The notes beneath the pieces are model-generated. The model searched no databases, was not told the origin of the DNA, and saw only the letters and a program-made list of their open reading frames with translations. Made by a program: the position numbers and the translations under genes. A stretch of 64,000 nt of DNA. Source: Saprospiraceae bacterium. GTDB lineage: Bacteria > Bacteroidota > Bacteroidia > Chitinophagales > Saprospiraceae. Location: the NCBI GenBank assembly GCA_016787525.1, contig JAEUUP010000015.1, forward strand, positions 1 to 64,000, read 5' to 3'. This document shows, piece by piece, positions 25,983 to 35,440 of the stretch (the stretch's first letter is position 1; every line of letters starts with the position of its first letter).

Positions 25983-27326
25983 CTATTCGTTGATAATAAG
26001 AATTACTTTTTCAATTAAGGTTTTTGTTTCAATAGATAAAAGCTCAATACTTTCAATGTCTGAAAATGAAGTTATTAATGAGGGTTTGACTACTTCATTA
26101 TCTTTTAATTTAACAAGCCAAATACTACCTGCCCAAATCGTCTCTATATCATCTATTTCTATAATGCCATTGAAACCACATTTTATAGGTTGACCTTTTT
26201 GAGAGCCTAATGGAATGATAAAGGTTGAAAGAAAACTTTGCAGATTAGGTTCATCGGTTTGTTCAGTTGCTTGATAACCTTTTAATAAAACATAGTTTTT
26301 ATAACCTTTACTCAACTCAAAATAGCAGAGTTGATGGTTTTTTTCATAATCGTATTTAAAAAAAGAAGTTCTCAAAATCGTGCGATAGATTTCATCTATT
26401 GCTAGTGAAGATATCGAAATCAGATTATCTACGCGATTAAAACAGGCATAATTTCCGATTATGTTAACCAAATGGTTAGGATGAAGGCTACTTGGTAAAA
26501 CCTCGAGTAATTGACTTTGTGCTAAGACATCACTTTGGAAACGATGTCGTTGGAGCATTAAATAGCGTTTGACTTTATTTACTTCATTTTCATTATTTTC
26601 GGCAAATGTTTTTTCTAAAAGAACGACTTCAATGGCAGATGTATAGTGTTTGGGATATGATGATATGCTGACATAGGCAACTCTAAAATATTGTGTTTCT
26701 TTCATTCGGCGGCTATCTACTTTCCCTACAAATTTGAACCAATTTTCGTTATTATCGCCACTAACGATTTTCAAGTCCATAAAAAAACGTTCGCCAACTA
26801 TGTGAAATACACCTTCCGAATATTCCTTATTTCTGTAAAATCCCATACCTGTCGCTGTTCCTTCGGTATCAGAAGTAAAGGTCAGGGTAATTTCACCTTT
26901 ATCCCAAATATCGTAACGAATATGGCTAAAAAAATAGGCTTTATAACATTTTGTGATGGGTTTTTGTGATTCTATATCTAAACCTATATAAAGTCTGTAA
27001 GCATATAGCAAATCTGAATCAATTGTAATTGATTGATTCCCTTTTTTAAATTCCTCTGAATATTTCCGATAAAGGGTATTGTAAGGATTAATTGTATTGA
27101 TATTTCTCTTTTCTAAATACAATTTTACTGAGGGGGTGTTGTGCCACATATCCCATGCAATGGAATATCGTTCGTTAATAGCGTCAAAGCTATTGTCGGT
27201 ATTGGGATAGGTTTCAGATACGGACAACTTAGAAATGCCATTTTGATCCAGCATTTCACGATGTTTTTTATGGACTTTGTTGTAAAGTTCTTCAAATTCC
27301 TTTCGAGTCAATTTGGTTTTAGCCAT
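25983..27326 (-). CDS. Unknown 447-residue cytoplasmic protein
   Basis: I do not recognise this protein. It has no signal peptide or membrane segment. The N-terminal 40 residues are charged and helical (TRKEFEELYNKVHKKHREML). The middle contains beta-rich segments (GEITLTFTSDTEGTATGMGFYRN, VGERFFMDLKIVSG), and the rest is mixed. Note that DTEGT here is not from the 10-mer; the 10-mer copy in this gene is at 27126 and encodes TPSVK. Its codon use looks more AT-rich than the genes to its left. It is flanked by an outer-membrane protein gene and by small exported proteins. Confidence 0.6.
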   Translation of the reverse strand: MAKTKLTRKEFEELYNKVHKKHREMLDQNGISKLSVSETYPNTDNSFDAINERYSIAWDMWHNTPSVKLYLEKRNINTINPYNTLYRKYSEEFKKGNQSITIDSDLLYAYRLYIGLDIESQKPITKCYKAYFFSHIRYDIWDKGEITLTFTSDTEGTATGMGFYRNKEYSEGVFHIVGERFFMDLKIVSGDNNENWFKFVGKVDSRRMKETQYFRVAYVSISSYPKHYTSAIEVVLLEKTFAENNENEVNKVKRYLMLQRHRFQSDVLAQSQLLEVLPSSLHPNHLVNIIGNYACFNRVDNLISISSLAIDEIYRTILRTSFFKYDYEKNHQLCYFELSKGYKNYVLLKGYQATEQTDEPNLQSFLSTFIIPLGSQKGQPIKCGFNGIIEIDDIETIWAGSIWLVKLKDNEVVKPSLITSFSDIESIELLSIETKTLIEKVILIINE

Positions 27327-27485
27327 GTTTGTTAGTCGTTAAATAATTCCGATTTTTCCTGTAAAATTCCAGAAATTTCTGGAAAAAGAAGTAATGATAT
27401 TGGGATTAACTTGTTTTTTTTTCCCTAATTATTAGGTTCACCTTTGCATTGTTAAAATTATTTCACTCATTTTTAAAATAAGTTT

Positions 27486-28007
27486 ATGATGAAAAAAACA
27501 ATGCTGATGTTATCAATTCTATTTTTTTTTAGTTGCAATTCAGATGGAAATTTTGACCCAATCGGTGAATGGTATATTAAAGAGGCTGATCTGGATATTG
27601 ATATTGGTGGAAACTCTCTATCAGAAGAAGGTAAGCAAACCTTAACGATTTTCATGAGCACATACAAAAATTCAATTATTGAAGAAATGAAACGAAAAGG
27701 AAAGCTCGAATTTTTTGCAGACAAGACCTATAAAGCTGTATTTTCAGAAGATACAGATACGGGTAAGTATAGTGTAATTAATGATGGTCATACTATTTCT
27801 ACAACCTCAGACACAGACAAAAAAACGGATTTAATGGCTGTGGAAGAAGAGGCAACTGACAAAACCAGGCTACTCATTTTTCAAATGCCTTTAAATGAAT
27901 TGACGGAAATGAAGCATATCGAAAAAACAGAGTATGGCGATATTGAAGTAGGTGTTAAAAGGTTGAAAATCATATTTGTAAAAAAGGTAAAAAACAATAA
28001 TTTTTAA
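27486..28007 (+). CDS. Lipoprotein, lipocalin-like, unknown function
   Basis: The protein is 173 residues with a lipobox FFFSC (Cys17-18). The mature part starts with DPIGEWYIKEADLDIDI, a lipocalin-like opening, and continues with beta strands and charged residues. It is probably a periplasm-facing lipoprotein. Its codon use is AT-rich and it has no 10-mer copy. It is first in a run of four plus-strand genes with short gaps. No specific function can be assigned. Confidence 0.6.
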   Translation: MMKKTMLMLSILFFFSCNSDGNFDPIGEWYIKEADLDIDIGGNSLSEEGKQTLTIFMSTYKNSIIEEMKRKGKLEFFADKTYKAVFSEDTDTGKYSVINDGHTISTTSDTDKKTDLMAVEEEATDKTRLLIFQMPLNELTEMKHIEKTEYGDIEVGVKRLKIIFVKKVKNNNF

Positions 28008-28026
28008 TTTAAAAATATTATAAATC

Positions 28027-28431
28027 ATGAAAACATCTATTGTTTTTCTAATGATACTTGTTTCAATAGAAACCATTGACGCACAACGCATACGATTTAA
28101 AATTCCTGTAAATTTCCAACATAAAATTGAAAGGTGGATAGTTCAATTTGTAAAGAGGATAGGGCAAGATTTTGCGAATGTACAGTCTCAGAAATTCATA
28201 AAGGACTATGTTAAACCAAATTTTAACACTAAAATAACAAGTCCTACCAACGTAAACAAGAAAAAAACACCAATTTCAGACTGTGATATGGTCATTTTTT
28301 GCAAATCGAAAAGGTGGCATGAGCTGGCTAAAATCTATACCTCAAAATGTTTGAACAGTAAACCTAAATTTAACAATCAAAAAACATTCAAATATGGCAA
28401 TACAATTAAAACCAATCGTAGAACCTATTGA
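28027..28431 (+). CDS. Small basic exported protein, unknown
   Basis: The protein is 134 residues with an N-terminal signal-like segment (TSIVFLMILVSIETIDAQ). The mature part is very basic (Lys/Arg-rich) with two cysteines (DCDMVIFC), and no domain is recognised. Its end overlaps the next gene by 38 bases in another frame. The longer reading frame and clear signal argue that it is real, but the overlap and AT-rich codons keep confidence moderate. Confidence 0.45.
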   Translation: MKTSIVFLMILVSIETIDAQRIRFKIPVNFQHKIERWIVQFVKRIGQDFANVQSQKFIKDYVKPNFNTKITSPTNVNKKKTPISDCDMVIFCKSKRWHELAKIYTSKCLNSKPKFNNQKTFKYGNTIKTNRRTY

Positions 28432-28915
28432 AATTCGTTTCAATCCATGGCACGTTTGGGGTCGAATGATATGGGGTGTTTTTTTTGTACTTTGGGGTTT
28501 ATCAATGGGATATGTGGTTTTTTTTCATGCAAAAACGGCTAATTCCGAGAATTCATTAGAGAATCTGCAAAAAATCGCAATAATCATCATACCGATAGTG
28601 ATTGGGTATTTTGGCGGGATTCATTGGTCGCTAAAGCGTTTGAGAATGAACCGACCACGAATGATTTTTTATCCCGATAGATTTGAATACGCCGAATTTA
28701 ACGGTCGATTGATTTCCATTTCATGGCATGAAATTAGGCGATTGGGCTATCATTGGCAAGACAACAGTACATTTGTAAGTACCTACACGATTTGGATTGA
28801 GCGACTGACTCAAGCAGGTCTGATTGAAAAAATTGACTTGAATGTGAAAGCCTTAAAACCCAATAAAGACTTTATTTACCAACAAATCTGCCTTCAAGCG
28901 AATGTTTCCGTTTGA
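28394..28915 (+). CDS. Two-helix membrane protein with PH-like domain, unknown
   Basis: The protein is 173 residues. Two membrane segments (about residues 24-46 and 62-80) are followed by a soluble C-terminal domain with a PH-like pattern (RMIFYPDRFEYAEFNGRLISISWHEIRRLGYHW). Similar small proteins with two helices and a PH-type domain are widespread and uncharacterised (STM3941-like). It overlaps the previous gene by 38 bases, suggesting coupling. A one-mismatch 10-mer (CCCCGCAGTA) follows at 28931. Confidence 0.6.
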   Translation: MAIQLKPIVEPIEIRFNPWHVWGRMIWGVFFVLWGLSMGYVVFFHAKTANSENSLENLQKIAIIIIPIVIGYFGGIHWSLKRLRMNRPRMIFYPDRFEYAEFNGRLISISWHEIRRLGYHWQDNSTFVSTYTIWIERLTQAGLIEKIDLNVKALKPNKDFIYQQICLQANVSV

Positions 28916-28977
28916 ATACATTAAAGTTGACCCCGCAGTATTCTTTATCTTTTTACTAAAAAAATATCAATGCAACA

Positions 28978-30312
28978 ATGAAAAAAATGAATTTTCGTAA
29001 CAGTATAGTACTGTTTACGCTTATCGGGTGTTGCCTTTTGGCGACAGGAAAAGGGCTTATCTTTGCTCAATTTAATAACGCATCAAATTTTAAGCAAATG
29101 TTGACAAAAGAACAAGTTAAAACTGCTGCCGAAAACATGTATAAAAATTATACTTTGGCAGCATTTAGTGACCTTGAGCAACTGGCGGAACCGAGTCGAG
29201 GTGAAGTTAAAACGAGCCAATATGTCCAGAATGAATGTAAAAAAAAGGGTATCGATTATCGTGTTTCGGAAATCGATCATTTGACCGTCTTTGCAAAAAT
29301 TGTTGGGACAAAGCCATCGTTGAAGACACCTATAACTATAGGCTATAAATGCGATCTAGATGCCTTGAAAAGGGGAGACAAAGGAGGTTTCTACCATGGT
29401 TGTTTCCATTCTGGACATATGGCTATTGCTTTGAGCGTTATGAAATTTTTAAATGACAATAAAGACCAATTTAGTTCGACTATTTATTTTATGTACCAGA
29501 GCTCAGAAGAGGTAGTTGGTCCAAGCGGTGCTGAACAAATTATAGAAAAGGGTGAAATTCAAAAATTAAATATTCAAAAACTGATAGCCCTTCATGCTTC
29601 ACCCGAGATAGAAGTAGCTCATGTCGCTTTTAGAGAAGGTATCGCTCAGGCTTCTGTTGATGAGTTAATGATTGCAGCAAGAAGCTCTAAAGCGGCACAT
29701 GTGCAATATCAACACATACCTAATCCAATTTTTGCATTGTCAGAAACAATTCAAAGCTTACAGAAATTATCAGCTCAAGGCAATCCAATGCAACCGATAC
29801 TTTTGAACTGGACTAAGTTGTGGACAAACATTGACCCCAATAGCGTTAATTCAAATAAAGTACCAACGGAAGCCTATGCAGTAGCAAGTTTTAGAGTCTT
29901 TGACGAATCACAACGGGATAGCTTAAAACTGAGAATTGAAAAAATATGTAAAGGAATAGAGATGACCTATAATGACAGCCTAAGCATTGTATCTAAATTT
30001 AATCTTAATGATGAAAAAGAGTATAAAGGGGTCAAATCTGTTTTAAATGATACACTATTAACAAGGGAACTAAAGGGGATAGCTATTGACTATTTAGGGA
30101 AACGATTTGTCATGGATGCGCCACAAAGAATGGGAGGTGATGATATAGGTTGGTATTCTCATATTATTCCAACATGTATTTATCGGTTAGGTGTTGGCAA
30201 TAAAGCAAAAGGCTGGTCAGCAGGATTGCATAGTAACGATTTTCATGCCGATCCTGAATCTCTAAAAGTAGGTACAGGGTTGATGATTTGGATGATTTTA
30301 CAAATGAAATAG
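28978..30312 (+). CDS. Exported M20 family amidohydrolase/peptidase
   Basis: The protein is 444 residues with a signal peptide (hydrophobic 10-30, ends FAQ). M20 metal-site motifs are present in order: GYKCDLDAL, HGCFHSGHMA, SSEEVVGPSGAEQII, LHASPEIEVAHVAFREG, GGDDIGWY and GLHSNDFHADPESL. The M20D layout HxCxxxGH suggests an N-acyl amino-acid or aminobenzoyl-type amidohydrolase acting in the periplasm. It would bind one or two zinc ions. There are no 10-mer copies over the 3.4 kb that spans this and the three preceding genes, which may mean recent arrival. Confidence 0.78.
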   Translation: MKKMNFRNSIVLFTLIGCCLLATGKGLIFAQFNNASNFKQMLTKEQVKTAAENMYKNYTLAAFSDLEQLAEPSRGEVKTSQYVQNECKKKGIDYRVSEIDHLTVFAKIVGTKPSLKTPITIGYKCDLDALKRGDKGGFYHGCFHSGHMAIALSVMKFLNDNKDQFSSTIYFMYQSSEEVVGPSGAEQIIEKGEIQKLNIQKLIALHASPEIEVAHVAFREGIAQASVDELMIAARSSKAAHVQYQHIPNPIFALSETIQSLQKLSAQGNPMQPILLNWTKLWTNIDPNSVNSNKVPTEAYAVASFRVFDESQRDSLKLRIEKICKGIEMTYNDSLSIVSKFNLNDEKEYKGVKSVLNDTLLTRELKGIAIDYLGKRFVMDAPQRMGGDDIGWYSHIIPTCIYRLGVGNKAKGWSAGLHSNDFHADPESLKVGTGLMIWMILQMK

Positions 30313-30346
30313 TTATGATTATTGAATTTGTTGTTTATTTGCTTCT

Positions 30347-31546
30347 ATGAAAAACATCCGTAGCCTATTTCCAATCTTCAAAGAATACCCAAATTTGGTG
30401 TATTTGGACTCTGCTTCGACAACGCAAAAGCCACATTCGGTGATTGATGCAGAGTTGGCTTTTTATCAAAAACAGAATGCGAATGTGCATCGAGGCATAT
30501 ATCCGTTGGCGGCAAAAGCTACGCAGGCTTATGAGGCAACGCGAGAAAAAGTGAAACAGTTTTTGAACACCCCCTCAGTAAAAGAGGTAATTTTTACAAG
30601 CGGTACGACGGATTCGGTCAATTTGGTGGCTTCAACTTTTGCGCTCGATAGGGTAGGAGAGGGCGATGAGGTTGTGATTTCGGCAATGGAACACCATGCT
30701 AACTTGATTCCGTGGCAGCAAGTTTGTTTGCAAAAAGGCGGGAAATTGGTGGTTGTGCCTTTCGATACTGAGGGGGTGCTGTCTTTGGCGGATTTTGAAA
30801 AAGCTATTACAGATAGGACAAAATTAGTGGCTGTAACACATGTGTCGAACACTTTGGGGACGGTGAATCCGATTGCGGATATGATTAAAATTGCCCATAG
30901 TAAAAATGTGCCTGTATTTGTAGATGCGGCGCAGAGTGTAGCATCGCATGTGTTGGATGTTCAAGCTTTGGATGTAGATTTTTTGGCTTTTTCGGGTCAT
31001 AAATTATTTGGTCCGACGGGCGTGGGTGTTTTATACGGTAAAGAAAAGTGGCTAAACAGTATGCGTCCTCATCGTTTTGGTGGCGAAATGATAAGGGATG
31101 TAACCTTTAAAAGGACTTTATTCGCGCCGATTCCGCAGAAGTTTGAGGCAGGAACGCCGAATATTGCAGGTGTTGTGGGTCTGGGTGCGGCCATAGATTT
31201 TGTGGAAAGTGTGGGCCAAACCGTGATAAAAAAGCACGTTGATGAATTGTTGAAATATGCCACGAATGCGTTAAAAAACATAGAAGGCCTAGACATAATA
31301 GGGCAAGCTAAGGAAAAATCGGGTATCATTTCGTTCATACTGAGGGGGGCTCATCCGCATGATGTGGCGACAATTTTAGGGCAGCAAGAGGTGTGCATTA
31401 GGGCGGGTCATCATTGTACACAACCTATAATGGATTTTTATGAATTACCAGCAACAGTGCGTGTTTCCTTATCGGTTTATAATGATTTTGATGATATTGA
31501 CAAATTGATAAAAGGATTGAAAAAGGTTCAAGCGATTTTTGCTTGA
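30347..31546 (+). CDS. sufS: Cysteine desulfurase SufS
   Basis: The protein is 399 residues, full length. PLP and active-site motifs: LDSASTTQKP near the start, HANLIPWQ, HVSNTLGTVNP, FVDAAQSVAS, Lys219 in SGHKLFGPTGVGV, and the catalytic Cys357 in RAGHHCTQP. The group II (SufS) type is supported by the long active-site loop. It mobilises sulfur from cysteine and is the natural partner of the SufU encoded at 19.8 kb, although the two are 10 kb apart. Three 10-mer copies encode TPSVK, DTEGV and ILRGA. A terminator hairpin overlaps its end. Confidence 0.9.
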   Translation: MKNIRSLFPIFKEYPNLVYLDSASTTQKPHSVIDAELAFYQKQNANVHRGIYPLAAKATQAYEATREKVKQFLNTPSVKEVIFTSGTTDSVNLVASTFALDRVGEGDEVVISAMEHHANLIPWQQVCLQKGGKLVVVPFDTEGVLSLADFEKAITDRTKLVAVTHVSNTLGTVNPIADMIKIAHSKNVPVFVDAAQSVASHVLDVQALDVDFLAFSGHKLFGPTGVGVLYGKEKWLNSMRPHRFGGEMIRDVTFKRTLFAPIPQKFEAGTPNIAGVVGLGAAIDFVESVGQTVIKKHVDELLKYATNALKNIEGLDIIGQAKEKSGIISFILRGAHPHDVATILGQQEVCIRAGHHCTQPIMDFYELPATVRVSLSVYNDFDDIDKLIKGLKKVQAIFA

Positions 31547-31557
31547 ACCTTTTTTTT
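31521..31557 (+). terminator. Rho-independent terminator of sufS
   Basis: The arms AAAAGGTTCAAGC and GCTTGAACCTTTT have a 7-base loop and are followed by further T residues. It overlaps the last codons of sufS. It is one of the clearest terminators in the window. Confidence 0.85.
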
Positions 31558-32065
31558 GAGCCATTTTTCCAAAAAATATGTCACAGATTTCGGTACTTCT
31601 CGTAAATAGATATTGTTAGATTAAGATGTTAAAATACTGTTTTTATTTTTTTTAAAAGTTGTGTCACCATTGTTGATTGTTGGGTGAAAATTTATATTTA
31701 ATATCTACCTGATTTTCATTTGTTTATACCTATTGTTCAAAATATTTTGTCCGAAATCCGAAATTTTGAAAATTATACCTTTATAGGTAGTGTTTGATTA
31801 GCCTTTTTTTGTCATGCCTAAAATCCTACAACACAACAATTTTTATTCAATTTTTTAAATTTTCCTGTGACTGTGACAGAACATTTTGAAAAAAAAATCA
31901 GTGATGCCCTTGAAAGACATTGACAAATCGTCAAAAACACCCTTTTCTTTGTGTCATAGACGCAATCCTCCCGCCGTTTCTTACCTCCCGTATTGAATTT
32001 ATGTGATAAAAAACTCTTGGTATATGCGACACAAAAAAGTCGTACCGACCATATTCATTTTAACC
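31558..32065. other. Long intergenic region, no gene seen
   Basis: About 500 bases, AT-rich, before the surface-structure region. A short palindrome TACCTTTATAGGTA lies near 31778. I find no RNA gene, repeat family member or 10-mer. Open frames here that start at GTG codons upstream of 32066 would remove the signal peptide of the next protein and are not supported. Confidence 0.4.
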
Positions 32066-33928
32066 ATGTTTCGATTTTTCCGCTTAATTTTGTCGGCGGT
32101 TTTAATCACGATTATCCAAATAAGCGCACAAGCACAACAAAACGCACAAAACCACGGAGAGACAAGAATGCACGCAACCTCCCAAATGGCATTCTTCGGT
32201 GATTTTACCAACACAGGCGTATTTGAGAATAACAAAGGCACGGCTTATTTCAATGGTTCACGGTTACAGAATATTTTTGGTACTCGGGCAGTAGATTTTC
32301 AGAATTTGACATTGGCAAATGATAATGGTTTGGTGTTGCACACACCTGTTGCGGTTACGTCAGTTTTGAATTTTCAGAAAGGCCTAATTCAAACACCAAG
32401 AGAGACCCCCTCAGTATTATTGACTTTTGGAATAGGTGGACGTTATACAAATGCAGGAGATACGAAACATATAAATGGATATTGTGCAAAGATTGGTCGT
32501 GACTCGTTTATGTTTCCAATTGGTGATGGTCAGAAAATGAGAACTGCGGGGACAAGTCAAACAACGAATCAAGCAGCGACTTTTCGTGCAGCATATTTCA
32601 AAGGAAACCCCTCAGTAGCGACATTGCCACAGGGCGCACCGTTTCCGATTTCACAAAAGCAGTTGACGATTTTGAGAGTGAGTCAGGTGGAATATTGGGA
32701 TGTAAAAGGTGCAACGCCGACTCAAGTGACTTTGACTTGGAATTTGGATAGCGAAATTGAGGCGTTGACGGACAATGATATGAAAAAATTGGGTGTTGTG
32801 GGTTGGAATGGCAGAGAATGGGTGAATTTGGGTAACGATGGTGTTGTTGGGACAGTGATTGCGGGGCGTGTTCGTTCGAGAGTGGTGACACCTGATAGTT
32901 TTACAGTTTATACTTTGGCGTATTTGGCTGAAAATCAACGTTGCGTTACGAATGCACCGACTTTGACAATGAGCCGTTCGATTACGATTTGTCCAGGTTA
33001 TCCTGCTGTGATTGATGGTCGAATCAATGGTTATCAGTTCCAAAATTACTTGTGGTCAAATGGTTCGACAGCGGCAACGTTCACAGCACAGAGCGCAGGT
33101 AAGTATTGGGTGACAGCTTGGGACTCTTGCGGTGTGGCACAATCGGATACTTTCTATGTGAAATTGTTGCCTTCTGTGAAGTTAAAAGTGGATTCTACAA
33201 CTTGTTATGGTACGCATGATGGTCGAATCACGATTTTGAATGACACAACCAATATGCGTGTCTGGTTGAACAACCAACCGACTTTTGCAAGTGCTTTGGG
33301 TGGATTGCCAGCGGGTAGTTACAATGTGAAAATCCAAAGTCCTTACACATGTGGTTTAGATACAACGGTTTATGTACACGAGCCACCGCAAAAAGTGATT
33401 AGAATTGAGGCAAATGTGTTGCAACCCAAACCAGGCGACGAGGTGACTTTGACAGCAAGACCACAAAATGGCTACCGTCCAGTCTTCTATCAATGGACAC
33501 CGCCAAGTCAAATGAGTTGTCCGACATGTCAAGTGACGACGACGACATTGCAAGACAAAGATTTGCACTCATTTACGGTGATTGCAGTTGACTCGAATGG
33601 TTGTAAAGCGACGGACGAAATCGTGATTAACACAGGTAAAAACCGCAGATATTCGATTTATGTACCGAATATCTTCAAACCTGACCACGAAGAGTATACG
33701 GTTTTGGGTAATCCTAACCACGTTAAAGTTCGTTACATGCGCATCTTCGACCGTTGGGGTGAGTTGATTTTTGAAGGAAAAGATTTCAAACCAGATGGTT
33801 CAGTGACTTGGGACGGTTCATTCAGAGGCAAACCATTGAATATGGGTACATTCGTGGTCGTTGTAGAGGCTGAATTTATTGATGGCACGGTTCAGAAAAT
33901 TGCAAGAGATTTGTTGCTTGTTAGATAA
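32066..33928 (+). CDS. Surface protein with gliding-motility C-terminal (CHU_C, T9SS) domain
   Basis: The protein is 620 residues from the ATG at 32066, which gives a proper signal peptide (ends SAQAQ); longer GTG/ATG starts exist upstream. Residues 20-290 are beta-rich with no named domain. The middle includes PKD/Ig-like and SprB-like segments (SVKLKVDSTTCYGTHDGRI, GCKATDEIV). The last about 90 residues are the CHU_C gliding-motility-associated domain (SIYVPNIFKPDHEEYTV, RIFDRWGELIFEG, WDGSFRGKPLNMGTFVV, RDLLLVR), a known type IX secretion signal. The protein is therefore secreted to the surface. The next gene encodes a PorP/SprF protein, which often accompanies such substrates and helps attach them. 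Confidence 0.85.
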   Translation: MFRFFRLILSAVLITIIQISAQAQQNAQNHGETRMHATSQMAFFGDFTNTGVFENNKGTAYFNGSRLQNIFGTRAVDFQNLTLANDNGLVLHTPVAVTSVLNFQKGLIQTPRETPSVLLTFGIGGRYTNAGDTKHINGYCAKIGRDSFMFPIGDGQKMRTAGTSQTTNQAATFRAAYFKGNPSVATLPQGAPFPISQKQLTILRVSQVEYWDVKGATPTQVTLTWNLDSEIEALTDNDMKKLGVVGWNGREWVNLGNDGVVGTVIAGRVRSRVVTPDSFTVYTLAYLAENQRCVTNAPTLTMSRSITICPGYPAVIDGRINGYQFQNYLWSNGSTAATFTAQSAGKYWVTAWDSCGVAQSDTFYVKLLPSVKLKVDSTTCYGTHDGRITILNDTTNMRVWLNNQPTFASALGGLPAGSYNVKIQSPYTCGLDTTVYVHEPPQKVIRIEANVLQPKPGDEVTLTARPQNGYRPVFYQWTPPSQMSCPTCQVTTTTLQDKDLHSFTVIAVDSNGCKATDEIVINTGKNRRYSIYVPNIFKPDHEEYTVLGNPNHVKVRYMRIFDRWGELIFEGKDFKPDGSVTWDGSFRGKPLNMGTFVVVVEAEFIDGTVQKIARDLLLVR

Positions 33929-33930
33929 TA

Positions 33931-34000
33931 TTTACGATTTACGATTTACGATTTACGATTTACGATTGCTGTCAATCCAAAATCGTAAATCGTAAAATCC
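33931..34000. repeat. TTTACGA tandem repeat with inverted partner
   Basis: Five tandem copies of the 7-mer TTTACGA (33931-33965) are followed by AAAATCGTAAATCGTAAAAT (about 33979-33998), complementary to them. The whole can fold as a hairpin and probably terminates transcription after the CHU_C gene. The tandem number could vary. Confidence 0.6.
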
Positions 34001-34034
34001 AAAATAGATTTACGCTCATAATAACCATTTTCAA

Positions 34035-35069
34035 ATGATTCGAAATTTACTCACCACCTTTTTGCTTTTGGGTGCGGTGATACTGAGGGGTCAAGATGCC
34101 CATTTTTCTCAGTTTACCAATGCAACTATGCACCTAAGTCCGGCTGCCGTCGGTATGATGGAGGACAAAGCACGTATCAATTTACAATATCGCAATCAAT
34201 GGTCAACCATTCTGGGTAAGGACGCGGCTTTCAAGACGCTCTCGGCGACTTATGAAAAGCGTAAAGACATGAAATCAACCGACTTTTTCGGTTGGGGCGT
34301 GGGTGTTTGGCAAGACAAAGCGGGTGCATTGCAACATGACGAAATCAAAGGAGCTGTGTCTTATGCCCGTAAAATGGCTGGGGAAGGCAATCGCGCGCAC
34401 TATTTAGTTGGTGGTGGTTCGATGGGTTTTTTTAGAAAATCTATTGATTTGAGCGGTCGCGAGTGGATTAGTCAGCACGATGGGAATGGTGGTTATGATC
34501 CAACGCGTCAAGGTGGTACAGTTTTGACAAATCGTCGTTTTCTGTTTGATGTATCAATGGGTTTAGGTTGGTATTCGACTTTTGGCAAAAACAATCATCT
34601 CATGGGTGGTTTTGCTCTACAGCATCTGAATCGTCCAGAGGTATCGTTTGACAATGCGGTTTTTCAGAATTTATATATCCGTTCGACCTTCCATTTAGCT
34701 GGAGAGTTCCAAATGGCACGGTTTTTTAGTGTTGCGCCGAGTGCTATGATGATGCGTCAAGGTCCTTCGACGGAGTACATGATGGGTGGTGCCTTAAAAT
34801 TGATTTTAAGAGAGCCTAATCGCGCTTCTGCCCAATTGGGTGTTTGGTTGAGGACAGTGAACAAACTCGATGGAGGAACACTCAACGATGCGTGGGTCAT
34901 CACAGGTCGTTTGGATTGGGAACGATACGGTTTGGGCTTTAGTTATGACGTAAATACGTCGCTTTTGAAAGAAATTAATAACGCGAACCACTCAATTGAG
35001 TTGCTTTTGACCTACCGTATCGGTGGCACATACAATCAAGCACGCGTGATTACACCGCGTTTTTTATAG
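34035..35069 (+). CDS. PorP/SprF family type IX secretion-associated outer-membrane protein
   Basis: The protein is 344 residues with a signal peptide. The mature start QDAHFSQFTNATMHLSPAAVG is the hallmark of the PorP/SprF family, and the rest is a beta-barrel. These proteins are part of, or partner to, the type IX secretion system and usually sit beside the substrate they handle, here the CHU_C-domain protein upstream. The 10-mer lies in the signal peptide and encodes ILRGQ at the cleavage region. The leader shares ATAACCATTTT with the genes at 35441 and 46011. Confidence 0.86.
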   Translation: MIRNLLTTFLLLGAVILRGQDAHFSQFTNATMHLSPAAVGMMEDKARINLQYRNQWSTILGKDAAFKTLSATYEKRKDMKSTDFFGWGVGVWQDKAGALQHDEIKGAVSYARKMAGEGNRAHYLVGGGSMGFFRKSIDLSGREWISQHDGNGGYDPTRQGGTVLTNRRFLFDVSMGLGWYSTFGKNNHLMGGFALQHLNRPEVSFDNAVFQNLYIRSTFHLAGEFQMARFFSVAPSAMMMRQGPSTEYMMGGALKLILREPNRASAQLGVWLRTVNKLDGGTLNDAWVITGRLDWERYGLGFSYDVNTSLLKEINNANHSIELLLTYRIGGTYNQARVITPRFL

Positions 35070-35440
35070 CTGTTATACTTTATTTTCAAATGTGACAAAT
35101 AATAAACTGAACTAGATAATCTTTTTGAACATACTTACAACAATAGCATTTAGCTACAAATTTTATGACAGATTTATACCAAACTTAGACTTAATAGATT
35201 TTACACAGAACTTATCAGACAGGAAACCTATCAAATAAGCAACACAAAAACAATGTTTCCCTCCCCCTGTTTTTGGACTCAATAGCGATTGGTATGAGGC
35301 ATGTGCGAACAAGCTCTCAGTACTGAGGGGGCTTTGTGCCAACTCAAGACTAATTTTCTTTTTTGACCAGAACTTATATTTTAGGCAATCGTGCAATTTT
35401 TAAAATATTTATTAATAACCATTTTTAAATTAAAGTCAAT
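35070..35440. other. Intergenic region with palindromic 10-mer copy
   Basis: The 10-mer at 35321-35330 is extended into a palindrome, CTCAGTACTGAG (35316-35327). No gene is seen in this 371-base gap. Its right end carries the ATAACCATTTTTAAA leader shared with other surface genes. Confidence 0.5.

Noticed and set aside
26860-26890. DTEGT in the unknown 447-aa protein as a 10-mer copy
   Set aside because: The peptide resembles those made by the site, but the DNA there does not contain TACTGAGGGG; the true copy in that gene is at 27126.
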